From NCBI RefSeq assembly GCF_000517105.1, contig NZ_KI912149.1, forward strand, positions 280 through 64,279: a stretch of DNA of 64,000 nucleotides. Direction: 5' to 3'. This document shows, piece after piece, positions 6,461 to 14,046 of the stretch. The position numbers and the translations under genes are program-made. The DNA comes from Fischerella sp. PCC 9605 (GTDB lineage Bacteria > Cyanobacteriota > Cyanobacteriia > Cyanobacteriales > Nostocaceae). A model generated the notes under the pieces. It did no database searches. It was not told the DNA's origin and saw nothing but the letters and a program-made list of their open reading frames with translations. Every line of letters starts with the position of its first letter. The stretch's first letter is position 1.

Positions 6461-9064
6461 TTATCTGTGTTCGATATTAATCATTTTAAAAATCCGCCAC
6501 GCTTTCATCACCTTTCCTTGCATTAGCGCAGCAATTCCATTCAATGCCTGAATTTCTACTAAGTTGGGATTTTTAACTAAACTTGGCTGAAGGGATTTTT
6601 CGGCTGCAGCTGGTTGCCAATTATAGATTTGGACAAATGCCAAATATGCCCAGGCATAAGGGTTTTCTGAGTCTAATTGAGTTACTTGTTCCAAAGCCGC
6701 GATCGCACCATTCGCTTTTTTCTGTAACACGTTTGCTAAAGCCAAAGCATAAGCCCAATCTCGATTTTGTGAAACGTGCTGCAATCGATATTCCAAACTC
6801 AGCCGCGCCTGTTCCAAATAATCCTGAGTAGGGTCGTATTGATTGATACGTCCAATTTCTTCAAAAAGTTGCTCTAACGCCTTTGTTCCATGAGGTAAAG
6901 TTGCTGCTAACACCTGTAATTGCGTGATTAAATCCAACTCTGGTGCTATTGTAGCAGTTGCTTGTGGGTAGATTTGCAAAGTCACTTTTGGCACAGGAAT
7001 TGAATAACTTTCCCCAGAAACTCGGTTGAGGTAAATCGCTTCTAAGTTGTAATTTCCTGGTGCAATATCAGCAGGTGGTAACATCGCCATCCTTTCAATC
7101 ACTTGCAATGTACCTTGGGGTTTGTTTGCACCTGCATGTAAATTTCCCATACCGATACCGCGATCGTGTATCCATGACATTTTGTCATCCGAGGAATGAC
7201 GCCAAGTCAACAGCACAATACCGTTTTGCAATTCTTCCCAAGCACCATTCCACTCATAAGTTACAGGCACTGGGACTCCTGGTGGGGCTTTTTCTGGCAC
7301 TGTGACTTGTAACAGGGTAACTTTGGCTTGTGCTTGCTGAGAAACTGGTTTTACTTCTATTGGTGGTATTTGTTGGTGATAAAGCTTGATAGTACCGCTA
7401 CCGGGCAACTCCCAAGACTTGCTGAGTTGAAAATTGCCACCCTCCTCCACAGTTTTAACCATTACAGCTTGAGCATTCGGTACAGAACCTTGTTTGCCAG
7501 TTTTAGTGAGGAACCATGAAAGCGATCGCCCATCTTGTTTGACAAACTTTTTCCTTATTCCCACCTGTCGTCCGTAAACTTGAAAGTTTGCCAACGCCCC
7601 ATAGTAATTCAAATTGTGCTGGTTGATTTTTGGCGTCGATGGCAATACACCCACTGTGGAACGCAAATATGGTTCTGTTTGGATAATTTGGGCAATTACC
7701 TGGCGATGGGGTAATTCTTCTTTCATGTAAGGATAATGCTGAGCATTCGGACTCAAAACTTGTGTCATCCAACTGCCAACACTACCTCCCGCTGGGAACA
7801 GATTAAACAACATCAAAAGCACTGCCAAACCAAAAGTACCCCAACGGAGACGCTGTCCCCAGAGACTGCGGAAACGGGTTAAGCCATAGGCTAAAAATAC
7901 TGAAAGTACTGGTAAATAAGGTAACGTATAGCGTGTATCTTTGTTTGGGTTTAGAGATGAAAGAAAATAAGCACCTACCAAAAATATTGCCAGCCACTTA
8001 AGTGAGGATGAAAAGGACATGGGGACGCGGTGACGCGGTGACGCGGTGAATTTTTCTGTCTCCGTGTCCCCGCGTCTGATTGTCACCGCGTCTTTTTCCA
8101 ATGAGCTTCCCCAGTAAAGTAGCAACGCAAATATTGACACTATTAACAACGGTAAAGAAACCTGATTGGGCAATTGATGCCAGTAATAAGTCCAAGCTTG
8201 CAGTGTGTTGAGGGGTGCATCACCCTCAGCAGTAGCAGAGTCTAACGTTGCTCGTTTGCCAGAAGTGAGGATCAGTAACCAATTAGCACGATACCAAGGA
8301 CTCAATACCAAAACCGACAAGCACAAAGCGCCAATTAACTGCACTAACTGTCCCCAATGGCGTTGACGAAGTGCGCCAAACCCAATCCATACTATCGGTG
8401 TGAGCAGAAACAACAACGCCGTCTGCTTCACCATCAACGCCAATCCCAAAGATAAACCGAAAGCTGCTGCCAATAGAAGAGGATGGGGAGATGGGGAGAT
8501 GGGGAGATGGGGAGATTTTTGACTGTTGACTGTTGACTGTTGACTGTTGACTTTTAATTTCCAAACAGTGAGGCAAAAAAAACTGAAGGTAACAACAGCT
8601 GCAAGAGGATAATCGAGGAGAAAATCTAGACGTAATTGATAGAGAGCGGGCATAATTTGGCATAGTGCTGCTGCCCACAAACCCACAGCCTCGCTAATCA
8701 ATACTGCACCCAATCCATAAACCGAACCTAGTAAAATAGCACTGAATAACAGCATTACCAGTGTGGCTTGATCCGGCCCAGTGCCAAAAATGTTTTGTAC
8801 TATAGCTGTAACAATGTAAGTTAAGGGCGGTATTTTAGAAGATAGCATCCAAAAATTTTGCCACCACTCACCATCCCACCATTTGGGATCTTGTAAAGCT
8901 TGCCAATAGGTCAACGTCCCAGTTAAATAATCCGCCTGATCCCAAGCTGGAATGGAGCGATCTAAGGCTAACCAAATGCGATCGCCCACCGCACCCAGCA
9001 GCCAAATTATGCTGAGGATCAGTAAACTTTTATAGCCTTTGCGCGGATATTTTCGATTACTCAT
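6461..9064 (-). CDS. Membrane glycosyltransferase (ArnT/PMT, GT39-like) with C-terminal TPR region
   Basis: An 867-residue integral membrane protein. The first ~430 residues contain about ten hydrophobic helices and the early acidic motif WDQADYLTGT expected of polyprenyl-phosphate-sugar glycosyltransferases (GT-C fold). A long non-membrane part follows, ending in TPR-like repeats (GAIAALEQVTQLDSENPYAWAYLAF). Such enzymes move a sugar from a lipid carrier to a lipid or protein on the outer side of the membrane; acceptor unknown. Two cytoplasmic-loop stretches are translated repeats: VNSQQSTVNSQKSPHLPISP (8469-8560) and a charged stretch from an 8-base array near 8018-8100. The frame is kept through both. 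It is convergent with arsR copy 2. Confidence 0.8.
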   Translation of the reverse strand: MSNRKYPRKGYKSLLILSIIWLLGAVGDRIWLALDRSIPAWDQADYLTGTLTYWQALQDPKWWDGEWWQNFWMLSSKIPPLTYIVTAIVQNIFGTGPDQATLVMLLFSAILLGSVYGLGAVLISEAVGLWAAALCQIMPALYQLRLDFLLDYPLAAVVTFSFFCLTVWKLKVNSQQSTVNSQKSPHLPISPSPHPLLLAAAFGLSLGLALMVKQTALLFLLTPIVWIGFGALRQRHWGQLVQLIGALCLSVLVLSPWYRANWLLILTSGKRATLDSATAEGDAPLNTLQAWTYYWHQLPNQVSLPLLIVSIFALLLYWGSSLEKDAVTIRRGDTETEKFTASPRHRVPMSFSSSLKWLAIFLVGAYFLSSLNPNKDTRYTLPYLPVLSVFLAYGLTRFRSLWGQRLRWGTFGLAVLLMLFNLFPAGGSVGSWMTQVLSPNAQHYPYMKEELPHRQVIAQIIQTEPYLRSTVGVLPSTPKINQHNLNYYGALANFQVYGRQVGIRKKFVKQDGRSLSWFLTKTGKQGSVPNAQAVMVKTVEEGGNFQLSKSWELPGSGTIKLYHQQIPPIEVKPVSQQAQAKVTLLQVTVPEKAPPGVPVPVTYEWNGAWEELQNGIVLLTWRHSSDDKMSWIHDRGIGMGNLHAGANKPQGTLQVIERMAMLPPADIAPGNYNLEAIYLNRVSGESYSIPVPKVTLQIYPQATATIAPELDLITQLQVLAATLPHGTKALEQLFEEIGRINQYDPTQDYLEQARLSLEYRLQHVSQNRDWAYALALANVLQKKANGAIAALEQVTQLDSENPYAWAYLAFVQIYNWQPAAAEKSLQPSLVKNPNLVEIQALNGIAALMQGKVMKAWRIFKMINIEHR
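8018..8100. repeat. Period-8 tandem repeat and its partial inverse, inside a coding region
   Basis: GACGCGGT is repeated three times near 8023-8047, and a partial inverse copy (CCGCGTC, CACCGCGTC) follows by 8092. It is read in frame within the glycosyltransferase gene as a charged loop (RRGDTETEKFTASPRHRVP). Confidence 0.75.
8469..8560. repeat. Two adjacent tandem arrays (period 8 and period 7) inside a coding region
   Basis: Copies of ATGGGGAG (8476-8515) are followed by copies of GACTGTT (8521-8551). Both arrays are read in frame in the glycosyltransferase gene, in a loop between membrane helices. Confidence 0.85.
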
Positions 9065-9126
9065 GAGTTATGTTGATCTAACTGTTGTTTGTTGATGGAT
9101 CTTTGTTGTTTGGATAATAGTTGCCA

Positions 9127-9157
9127 AACAACCAACAACCAACAACCAACAACTAAC
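9127..9157. repeat. STRR-type heptanucleotide array (CAACCAA)
   Basis: About four period-7 copies lie just after the stop of the GNAT gene at 9153 and before the glycosyltransferase start. Confidence 0.75.
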
Positions 9158-9590
9158 AAATTTTTTTCCTCATTTTGATATGACGAATATCAGCTTCTTC
9201 AAAAACTTCTCCTTCTTCTTGAAAACCTAGCTGCTGATACAAACCTTTTATATACTCTTGGGCATGAATCACCACTTCTGGAATATTTTTGCTAGCTAAA
9301 ACTAACAGTGCTTTTTCAGTAATTTTCTTGCCAATTCCTTGTCCTCTAGCCATTGGTAAAACAGCTAGCCTTTCTATCTTCGCCGTTTTCTCATCCAAAT
9401 ATCTAATCCTAGCCGTCCCCACACATTCTCCATCTAAATAAGCAATCAACTGCTCACACGTCTCATCTAGACCATCAAAATCTAAATCTTGTTCCACTCC
9501 TTGCTCTTTCTGAAATACTTTCCTTCTAATTTCTTGGATGTTCCGAAAATCTTCCGAAGAATCAGCAACTCTAATAATTGAACTCTTCAT
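9153..9590 (-). CDS. GNAT-family N-acetyltransferase
   Basis: A 146-residue acetyltransferase of the ElaA/YjcF type: QEIRRKVFQKEQGVEQDLDF near the N-terminus, VGTARIRY, and the acetyl-CoA loop VLPMARGQGIGKKITEKAL, ending with YQQLGFQEEGEVF. The frame continues upstream to 9779, but that part translates a dispersed repeat (see 9595-9830), so the start is the ATG at 9588-9590 (MKSSIIRVADS). The substrate is unknown. The repeat directly before it suggests its native promoter has been altered or lies within the repeat. Confidence 0.85.
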   Translation of the reverse strand: MKSSIIRVADSSEDFRNIQEIRRKVFQKEQGVEQDLDFDGLDETCEQLIAYLDGECVGTARIRYLDEKTAKIERLAVLPMARGQGIGKKITEKALLVLASKNIPEVVIHAQEYIKGLYQQLGFQEEGEVFEEADIRHIKMRKKIC

Positions 9591-9594
9591 GAAA

Positions 9595-9830
9595 ATCTCT
9601 TGGCGTTCTTTGCGTCTTGGCGGTTCAATTATAAAACAGGGTGGGCATTGCCCACTTCGTGTCTTAGTGTCTTGGTGAGTCCAGCCCCCGTCTTGGCTTC
9701 TGCCGAGATGGGGGACTGGCGAACCCGGAGGGTGGTGAAAAAATAAATTTTCTTGAACCACTAAGACACGAAGACACAAAGAAAGCTGATTATTTGGGAT
9801 TGCACCACCAAAGGGCTAGCATTGCCCACC
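9595..9830. repeat. Composite dispersed repeat (relative at 59028-59120, in opposite orientation)
   Basis: The block contains imperfect inverted CTTAGTGTCTTGGTG/CACTAAGACACG arms around a core reading CCGTCTTGGCTTCTGCCGAG and GGCGAACCCGGAGGGTGGTG. The core recurs almost exactly at 59028-59110 on the other strand. Its outer part, ATTGCACCACCAAAGGGCT near 9800, also occurs at 33500-33520. Confidence 0.85.
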
Positions 9831-9839
9831 CTAAAAACT

Positions 9840-12833
9840 TTACTCTGCCCCTTCAATTGGCGCAAAACCTTGCCGCTGGATATTCTCCGTCACCGTACGC
9901 GGTTCTAGGAATTGCAGCAAGTAGTCAGGGCCACCCGCTTTAGAACCAACTCCAGAAAGCTTGAAACCACCAAAGGGTTGCCGTGCAACTATTGCACCTG
10001 TGATGGTACGGTTAATGTACAAATTCCCAACTTCAAACTCTTCCTGCGCTGTTTGAATGTGCGAGGGAGTTCGAGAGTAAAGCCCTCCAGTTAGAGCGTA
10101 GTTGGTATCGTTGGCAATTGCCAAAGCCTCTGGGAAATTTTTCGCCCTGATTACCGCGACAACGGGACCAAAAATTTCTTGTTGGGCAATTACCGCATTT
10201 GGCGATACATCCGAAAAGATCACCGGGCCAATAAAATACCCGTTCTCCGGTGCTGGCAATTCTAAAGCAACTTTTGCTTCTGCTTTACCCTTTTGAATAT
10301 ACTCACGAATGCGATCGCGTGCGTTAGCATCAATCACAGGGCCTACTTGAGTACTGGCTAACTCCGCCTCACCTATATTTAGCGATTTTGTCGCCTCCAC
10401 AAACCGCTGGACAAAAGTATCGTAAATGGCTGTGTGTACAATCACTCGCGAACAAGCTGAACATTTTTGACCGCTGTAACCAAATGCCGACTGCACAACA
10501 CCCGCAACTGCCTGGTCTAAATCAGCACTTTCATCAACAATAATTGCATTCTTGCCACCCATCTCGGCAATTACCCGCTTCATATGTTTTTGCAGAGGTT
10601 TAAGATTTGCCGCCTCTGCGTAAATTCTACAACCAACCTCTTGCGACCCCGTAAACACAATCATATGAGTATCGGGATGGCTCACCAAGTAAGCACCAAC
10701 TTGGGAACCCTTACCAGGTACGTATTGAAATACACCTTTGGGGATACCAGCTTCGACTAAAATTTCTGTCAGTTTCGCTGCAATTACTGAGGATGTTTCT
10801 GCTGGTTTGAGGAGAGTACAATTACCAGCAACCAAAGCTGCGACAGTCATTCCCGTGGCAATCGCAAGCGGAAAGTTCCAAGGAGAAATCACCACGGCAA
10901 TTCCCCGAGGCTGGTAAATATAACGGTTTGTCTCGCCGGGAACGTCGTAATTATAACCTTGGTCGAGCCGTTCCATCTCAAGAGCATAGTAGCGACAGAA
11001 GTCTATCGCCTCGCTAACTTCTACATCCGCTTCCCGCACTGGTTTACCAACTTCCAACACGATCCAAGCTGCAAGTTCCGCGCGGCGTTGTTCCATCAAC
11101 TCAGCAGCTTTTCGTAAGATCCCAGCGCGTTGTCTGACGGGTGTTTTGCGCCAACCGGAAAACGCAGCTTTTGCAGCTTGCATCGCTTTTTCTGCTTGTT
11201 CAACGCTGATGAGTCCAACTTTACCAATTACCTCACTGTAATTTGAGGGGTTGAGAGAATTAATTATTTCCTGAGTGTTGACGTATTCGCCGTTAATTAA
11301 CGGGAGATAGGTTTTACCAAATTGCTGGCGAACACTTTGGAAAGCTTGTTGGGATTTCTTTCTTGCCTGTTCTTCAGCATAATCTGTATCTGCTGCACCG
11401 ATGAAGGAGGAGGGGGAGAGGGGGAGAGGGGGAGAGGGGGGAACTTTTCCGTCCCCTTGTTCCACAGTAGGTGGTGCTAACAATTCCTCTACCGGACGAT
11501 TTTCTAAATTTTGCCGCAAGAAAGAACTATTCGCTGTATTCTCTAGCAAGCGACGAATCAGGTACGCCATCCCTGGAAGAAGTTCACCATAGGGACAGTA
11601 AACGCGGACGCGATAGCCTTGATCAACTAAAGCTTTTGCTAGTTTATCGCCCATGCCGTAGAGAACTTGCATTTCAAAGCAACGACGTGGAACTTTTAAA
11701 CTTTCCGCGATTGCAATGGCATGAGCTTGCGATCGCACATTATGGCTACCAATCGCAGCATACACATATTGGTGATTTTCCAGCAATAATTGCGTAATAG
11801 TCTCAAAGTTGGCATCTGTTGCGGCTTTGTCGCTATAAACTGGCTGTGGCCAGTGCTTCTGCGCTGCTTTGATGGTTTCTTGATCCCAGTACGCACCTTT
11901 TACCAAGCGAATTGTAATTGGATAACCACGCTGTTTTGCCCAATCAATTAATGCTTTTGCATCTTGTTCGCTGTCACGCAGATATGCTTGGATAGTCATG
12001 CCAATATCTGTGCGCGTACGAAATTCTTCTTCAAGCAAAAGCTTTTTCAGAATGCTCAACGTTAGGTTTTTGTAAGCATACTGTTCCATATCAAAGTGAA
12101 CGGCGACGCCTAGTTCTTTGGCACGACGCAACAGGATGCGGATGCGATCGCTGACTCGTTCTTCGCTACCTTTAGGATCTAGGGGATCGAATTGGGAGTA
12201 AAACGCGGTTAATTTGACAGACACCTGAACTTTTGGTAGTGCTTCGCCGTCTGCTTCATCAATTAATGGTACAGTTGCCCAATTCTTGGATGCTTCTTGT
12301 AATTGTTGCATCAAATCTAGATATCTTTCCAGGTAAGACTGTGCTTCTGCTTCGGTAATTACTGCTTCACCTAGTAAGTCTACAGTGAAAGCCATTTTTT
12401 CCTTACGCAGTCGCTCAATCGTCTTAAGTACCTGTTTAATATTTTCTCCAGCAATATATTTATGAGCTAATGTTTCAACTGCTGTAGCAACAGTTGTAGC
12501 AGCAACTTGCCCTGGCATGGAATCGGGATTGGCAAAATTTAACATTCCCTTCAGGGCAGTTGGTAATTCTACTGATTCATCGCCTAAATATTCTTGTAAA
12601 TGTGCGGCAATTTCCGATTTACTGTGTAAAGCAGGTAGAGTATCGATAAAGCGAAATAGCTGCACTCGCAACCCAGGATTGCTCATCGCCCAAGCCAGCA
12701 GCTTATCATCCCAGCGCATCTGATCGCGCAACGCCGAGAAGAAATTACGACTTTCCTGTGTTGCTTCTAGTAATTGTTTGGCTATTTTTTGAGTATTAGC
12801 TTCGTAGGTGCTAGTTTTTACTTGTAAAACCAC
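9840..12833 (-). CDS. putA: Bifunctional proline dehydrogenase / glutamate-semialdehyde dehydrogenase
   Basis: Oxidises proline to P5C with FAD, then P5C to glutamate with NAD. The first half carries the proline dehydrogenase barrel (VSVKLTAFYSQFDPLD, RLVKGAYWD); the second half is an aldehyde dehydrogenase with the glutamate region EMGGKNAIIVDESAD and catalytic Cys in SGQKCSACSR. At about 997 residues it lacks the N-terminal DNA-binding domain of enterobacterial PutA. The frame is open to a TTG at 12842, but AAGGAG lies 10 bases before the GTG at 12833, so I start there (VVLQVKTSTYEA). The linker between domains contains a translated period-8 array, KVPPSPPLPLSPSS (11401-11445). With agrE at 19.8 kb it completes arginine-to-glutamate catabolism. 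Confidence 0.93.
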   Translation of the reverse strand: MVLQVKTSTYEANTQKIAKQLLEATQESRNFFSALRDQMRWDDKLLAWAMSNPGLRVQLFRFIDTLPALHSKSEIAAHLQEYLGDESVELPTALKGMLNFANPDSMPGQVAATTVATAVETLAHKYIAGENIKQVLKTIERLRKEKMAFTVDLLGEAVITEAEAQSYLERYLDLMQQLQEASKNWATVPLIDEADGEALPKVQVSVKLTAFYSQFDPLDPKGSEERVSDRIRILLRRAKELGVAVHFDMEQYAYKNLTLSILKKLLLEEEFRTRTDIGMTIQAYLRDSEQDAKALIDWAKQRGYPITIRLVKGAYWDQETIKAAQKHWPQPVYSDKAATDANFETITQLLLENHQYVYAAIGSHNVRSQAHAIAIAESLKVPRRCFEMQVLYGMGDKLAKALVDQGYRVRVYCPYGELLPGMAYLIRRLLENTANSSFLRQNLENRPVEELLAPPTVEQGDGKVPPSPPLPLSPSSFIGAADTDYAEEQARKKSQQAFQSVRQQFGKTYLPLINGEYVNTQEIINSLNPSNYSEVIGKVGLISVEQAEKAMQAAKAAFSGWRKTPVRQRAGILRKAAELMEQRRAELAAWIVLEVGKPVREADVEVSEAIDFCRYYALEMERLDQGYNYDVPGETNRYIYQPRGIAVVISPWNFPLAIATGMTVAALVAGNCTLLKPAETSSVIAAKLTEILVEAGIPKGVFQYVPGKGSQVGAYLVSHPDTHMIVFTGSQEVGCRIYAEAANLKPLQKHMKRVIAEMGGKNAIIVDESADLDQAVAGVVQSAFGYSGQKCSACSRVIVHTAIYDTFVQRFVEATKSLNIGEAELASTQVGPVIDANARDRIREYIQKGKAEAKVALELPAPENGYFIGPVIFSDVSPNAVIAQQEIFGPVVAVIRAKNFPEALAIANDTNYALTGGLYSRTPSHIQTAQEEFEVGNLYINRTITGAIVARQPFGGFKLSGVGSKAGGPDYLLQFLEPRTVTENIQRQGFAPIEGAE
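11403..11443. repeat. Period-8 purine-rich array inside putA
   Basis: GGGGGAGA is repeated about four times and read in frame as a Pro/Ser-rich linker between the two catalytic domains of PutA. Confidence 0.8.
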
Positions 12834-13015
12834 AGATAACAAACTCCTTGTTTAATGTCAGGCTTTACTTTATAAAACCCATATCTTCTATTTTCGCTCT
12901 TTGGTTTTGTAGCCACCACATCTAGAGTGCAGGATGTTACGCAATTCCTACTAATACCAATGTAAAAGGGACTGGGGATTAGGGATTGGGGTAGTGGTTT
13001 TCACGCGTAAAAATT
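12834..13015. promoter_or_regulatory. Spacer upstream of putA
   Basis: It contains the putA ribosome binding site (AAGGAG on the minus strand, 12844-12849) and a short GGGGATT-type array near 12973-12990. No promoter motif is clear enough to place. Confidence 0.4.
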
Positions 13016-13228
13016 ATGTCCGGGGCAATAAAGCCCTCCCACATGTTGGGCATCCGCTGTGCTGGGGTAACTGTGGCTGCTGGTACTCTTCAGCAAGCAG
13101 GGCTAATTCGCTACAAGCGTGGTAAAATTACTATTCTGGATCGGGAAAATCTGGAAGTGGCTGCTTGTGAGTGTGACGGGATAATCAAAGCCGAGTTTCG
13201 ACGGTTGTTGGGAGTTGAACGAGGTTAG
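13016..13228 (+). pseudogene. C-terminal remnant of a Crp/Fnr-family regulator
   Basis: The 70-codon frame contains MLGIRCAGVTVAAGTLQQAG followed by LIRYKRGKITILDRENLEV and ACECDGIIKAEFRRLLG. These match, from memory, the C-terminal helix-turn-helix tail of cyanobacterial Crp-type regulators. The cyclic-nucleotide domain and most of the DNA-binding domain are missing, and the upstream 180 bases show no trace of them. It is most likely the leftover of a deleted or transferred gene. Confidence 0.7.
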
Positions 13229-13434
13229 AGCTTACATACCTGATTGGACTCTTATGTACGGTTTCGTACCGACATCTGATGTTGACGACCTTTATCGTTA
13301 TGTCTATTTGGAGTATTGCAATACGGTTGTGTGAACGTTCGCTGTCACTCTAAAGAGTGTAGCTTCAGGCTTTAGCCTGTGGGTTCGTAAAGCCGTAACA
13401 TCATTTGTCCTGAAGTTCCCCAGGAGATTAAGAC
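13229..13434. other. Spacer with short repeats before a response regulator gene
   Basis: No gene is seen apart from a 26-codon frame of no obvious meaning (13254-13334). GGCTTTAGCC near 13368 is a short dyad. AGGAG at 13420 serves the following GTG start. Confidence 0.4.
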
Positions 13435-13881
13435 GTGCAAGCTGAAGATTCAACAGATGGCTCGAAAGTATCATATAACGATACTTACATCCTTAATGGT
13501 TTGCGGTTAGTGGTTGTAGATGACGATCAAGACACGCGAGAGTTATTCACCTTCGTCCTTGAAAGCAATGGCGCAGAAGTCATCCCAGTTGCTTCAGCAC
13601 AGCAGGCGCTAGAAGCGATCGCACAATTTCAGCCGGATATCTTGATTAGTGACATACAAATGTCAGGTACAGATGGCTACAACCTGATTCGCCAAGTGAG
13701 AAATCTTGGTGCCGATCAAGGAGGACAGATTCCAGCGATCGCCGTGACTGGCTATCCCAAAAATGTGAATGATATTGACGAGCTATTGGTTGGTTTTCAA
13801 GGTCATCTGTGCAAACCTATTGATTTAGATGAACTAATCGCAGTTGTTGCTAGCCTGGCTAAACGAGTAGTTAGTAGTTAG
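13435..13881 (+). CDS. Single-domain response regulator
   Basis: A 148-residue receiver with complete active site: D29-D30 (VVDDDQDT), D73 in ILISDIQMSGTDGY, T105 (VTGYP) and K127 (LCKPIDLDE). About 22 residues precede the domain. The GTG start is supported by AGGAG nine bases upstream. Receivers of this form are often encoded as phosphate relays or as detached output parts of hybrid kinases; no kinase gene is nearby. It converges on the symporter gene across an STRR-rich spacer. Confidence 0.85.
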   Translation: MQAEDSTDGSKVSYNDTYILNGLRLVVVDDDQDTRELFTFVLESNGAEVIPVASAQQALEAIAQFQPDILISDIQMSGTDGYNLIRQVRNLGADQGGQIPAIAVTGYPKNVNDIDELLVGFQGHLCKPIDLDELIAVVASLAKRVVSS

Positions 13882-14038
13882 TGGTTAGTAGTTAGTAGGT
13901 AGTAGTTAGTAGTTAGTAGTTGGTAGTGAGTGGTTAGTAGTTGGTAGTGAGTGGTTAGTAGTTAGTAGTTGATTTTTTACCACTATCTACTAACCACTAT
14001 CTACTATCTACTATCCACTAACCACTATCCACTAACCC
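13876..14038. repeat. Inverted STRR arrays (TTAGTGG/TTAGTAG and CCACTAA)
   Basis: Period-7 copies of TTAGTAG or TTAGTGG fill 13876-13970, followed by their inverse (ACTATCTACTAACC type) to 14038. The two arms could fold into a long imperfect hairpin between two convergent genes. Confidence 0.9.
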
Positions 14039-14046
14039 TTCACTAA

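Noticed and set aside
8283-8678. 131-codon frame on the minus strand inside the glycosyltransferase gene
   Set aside because: It is an alternate frame of a clear family member and its Ser/Gln-rich part is only repeat translation.
9591-9779. N-terminal extension of the GNAT gene
   Set aside because: It translates the dispersed repeat found also at 59 kb, and the family start fits ATG 9590.
13254-13334. 26-codon frame after the Crp remnant
   Set aside because: Too short, no ribosome binding site, no recognisable pattern.
13876-14038. Tandem repeats that could suggest a CRISPR array
   Set aside because: Units are 7 bases without spacers; this is the STRR pattern.
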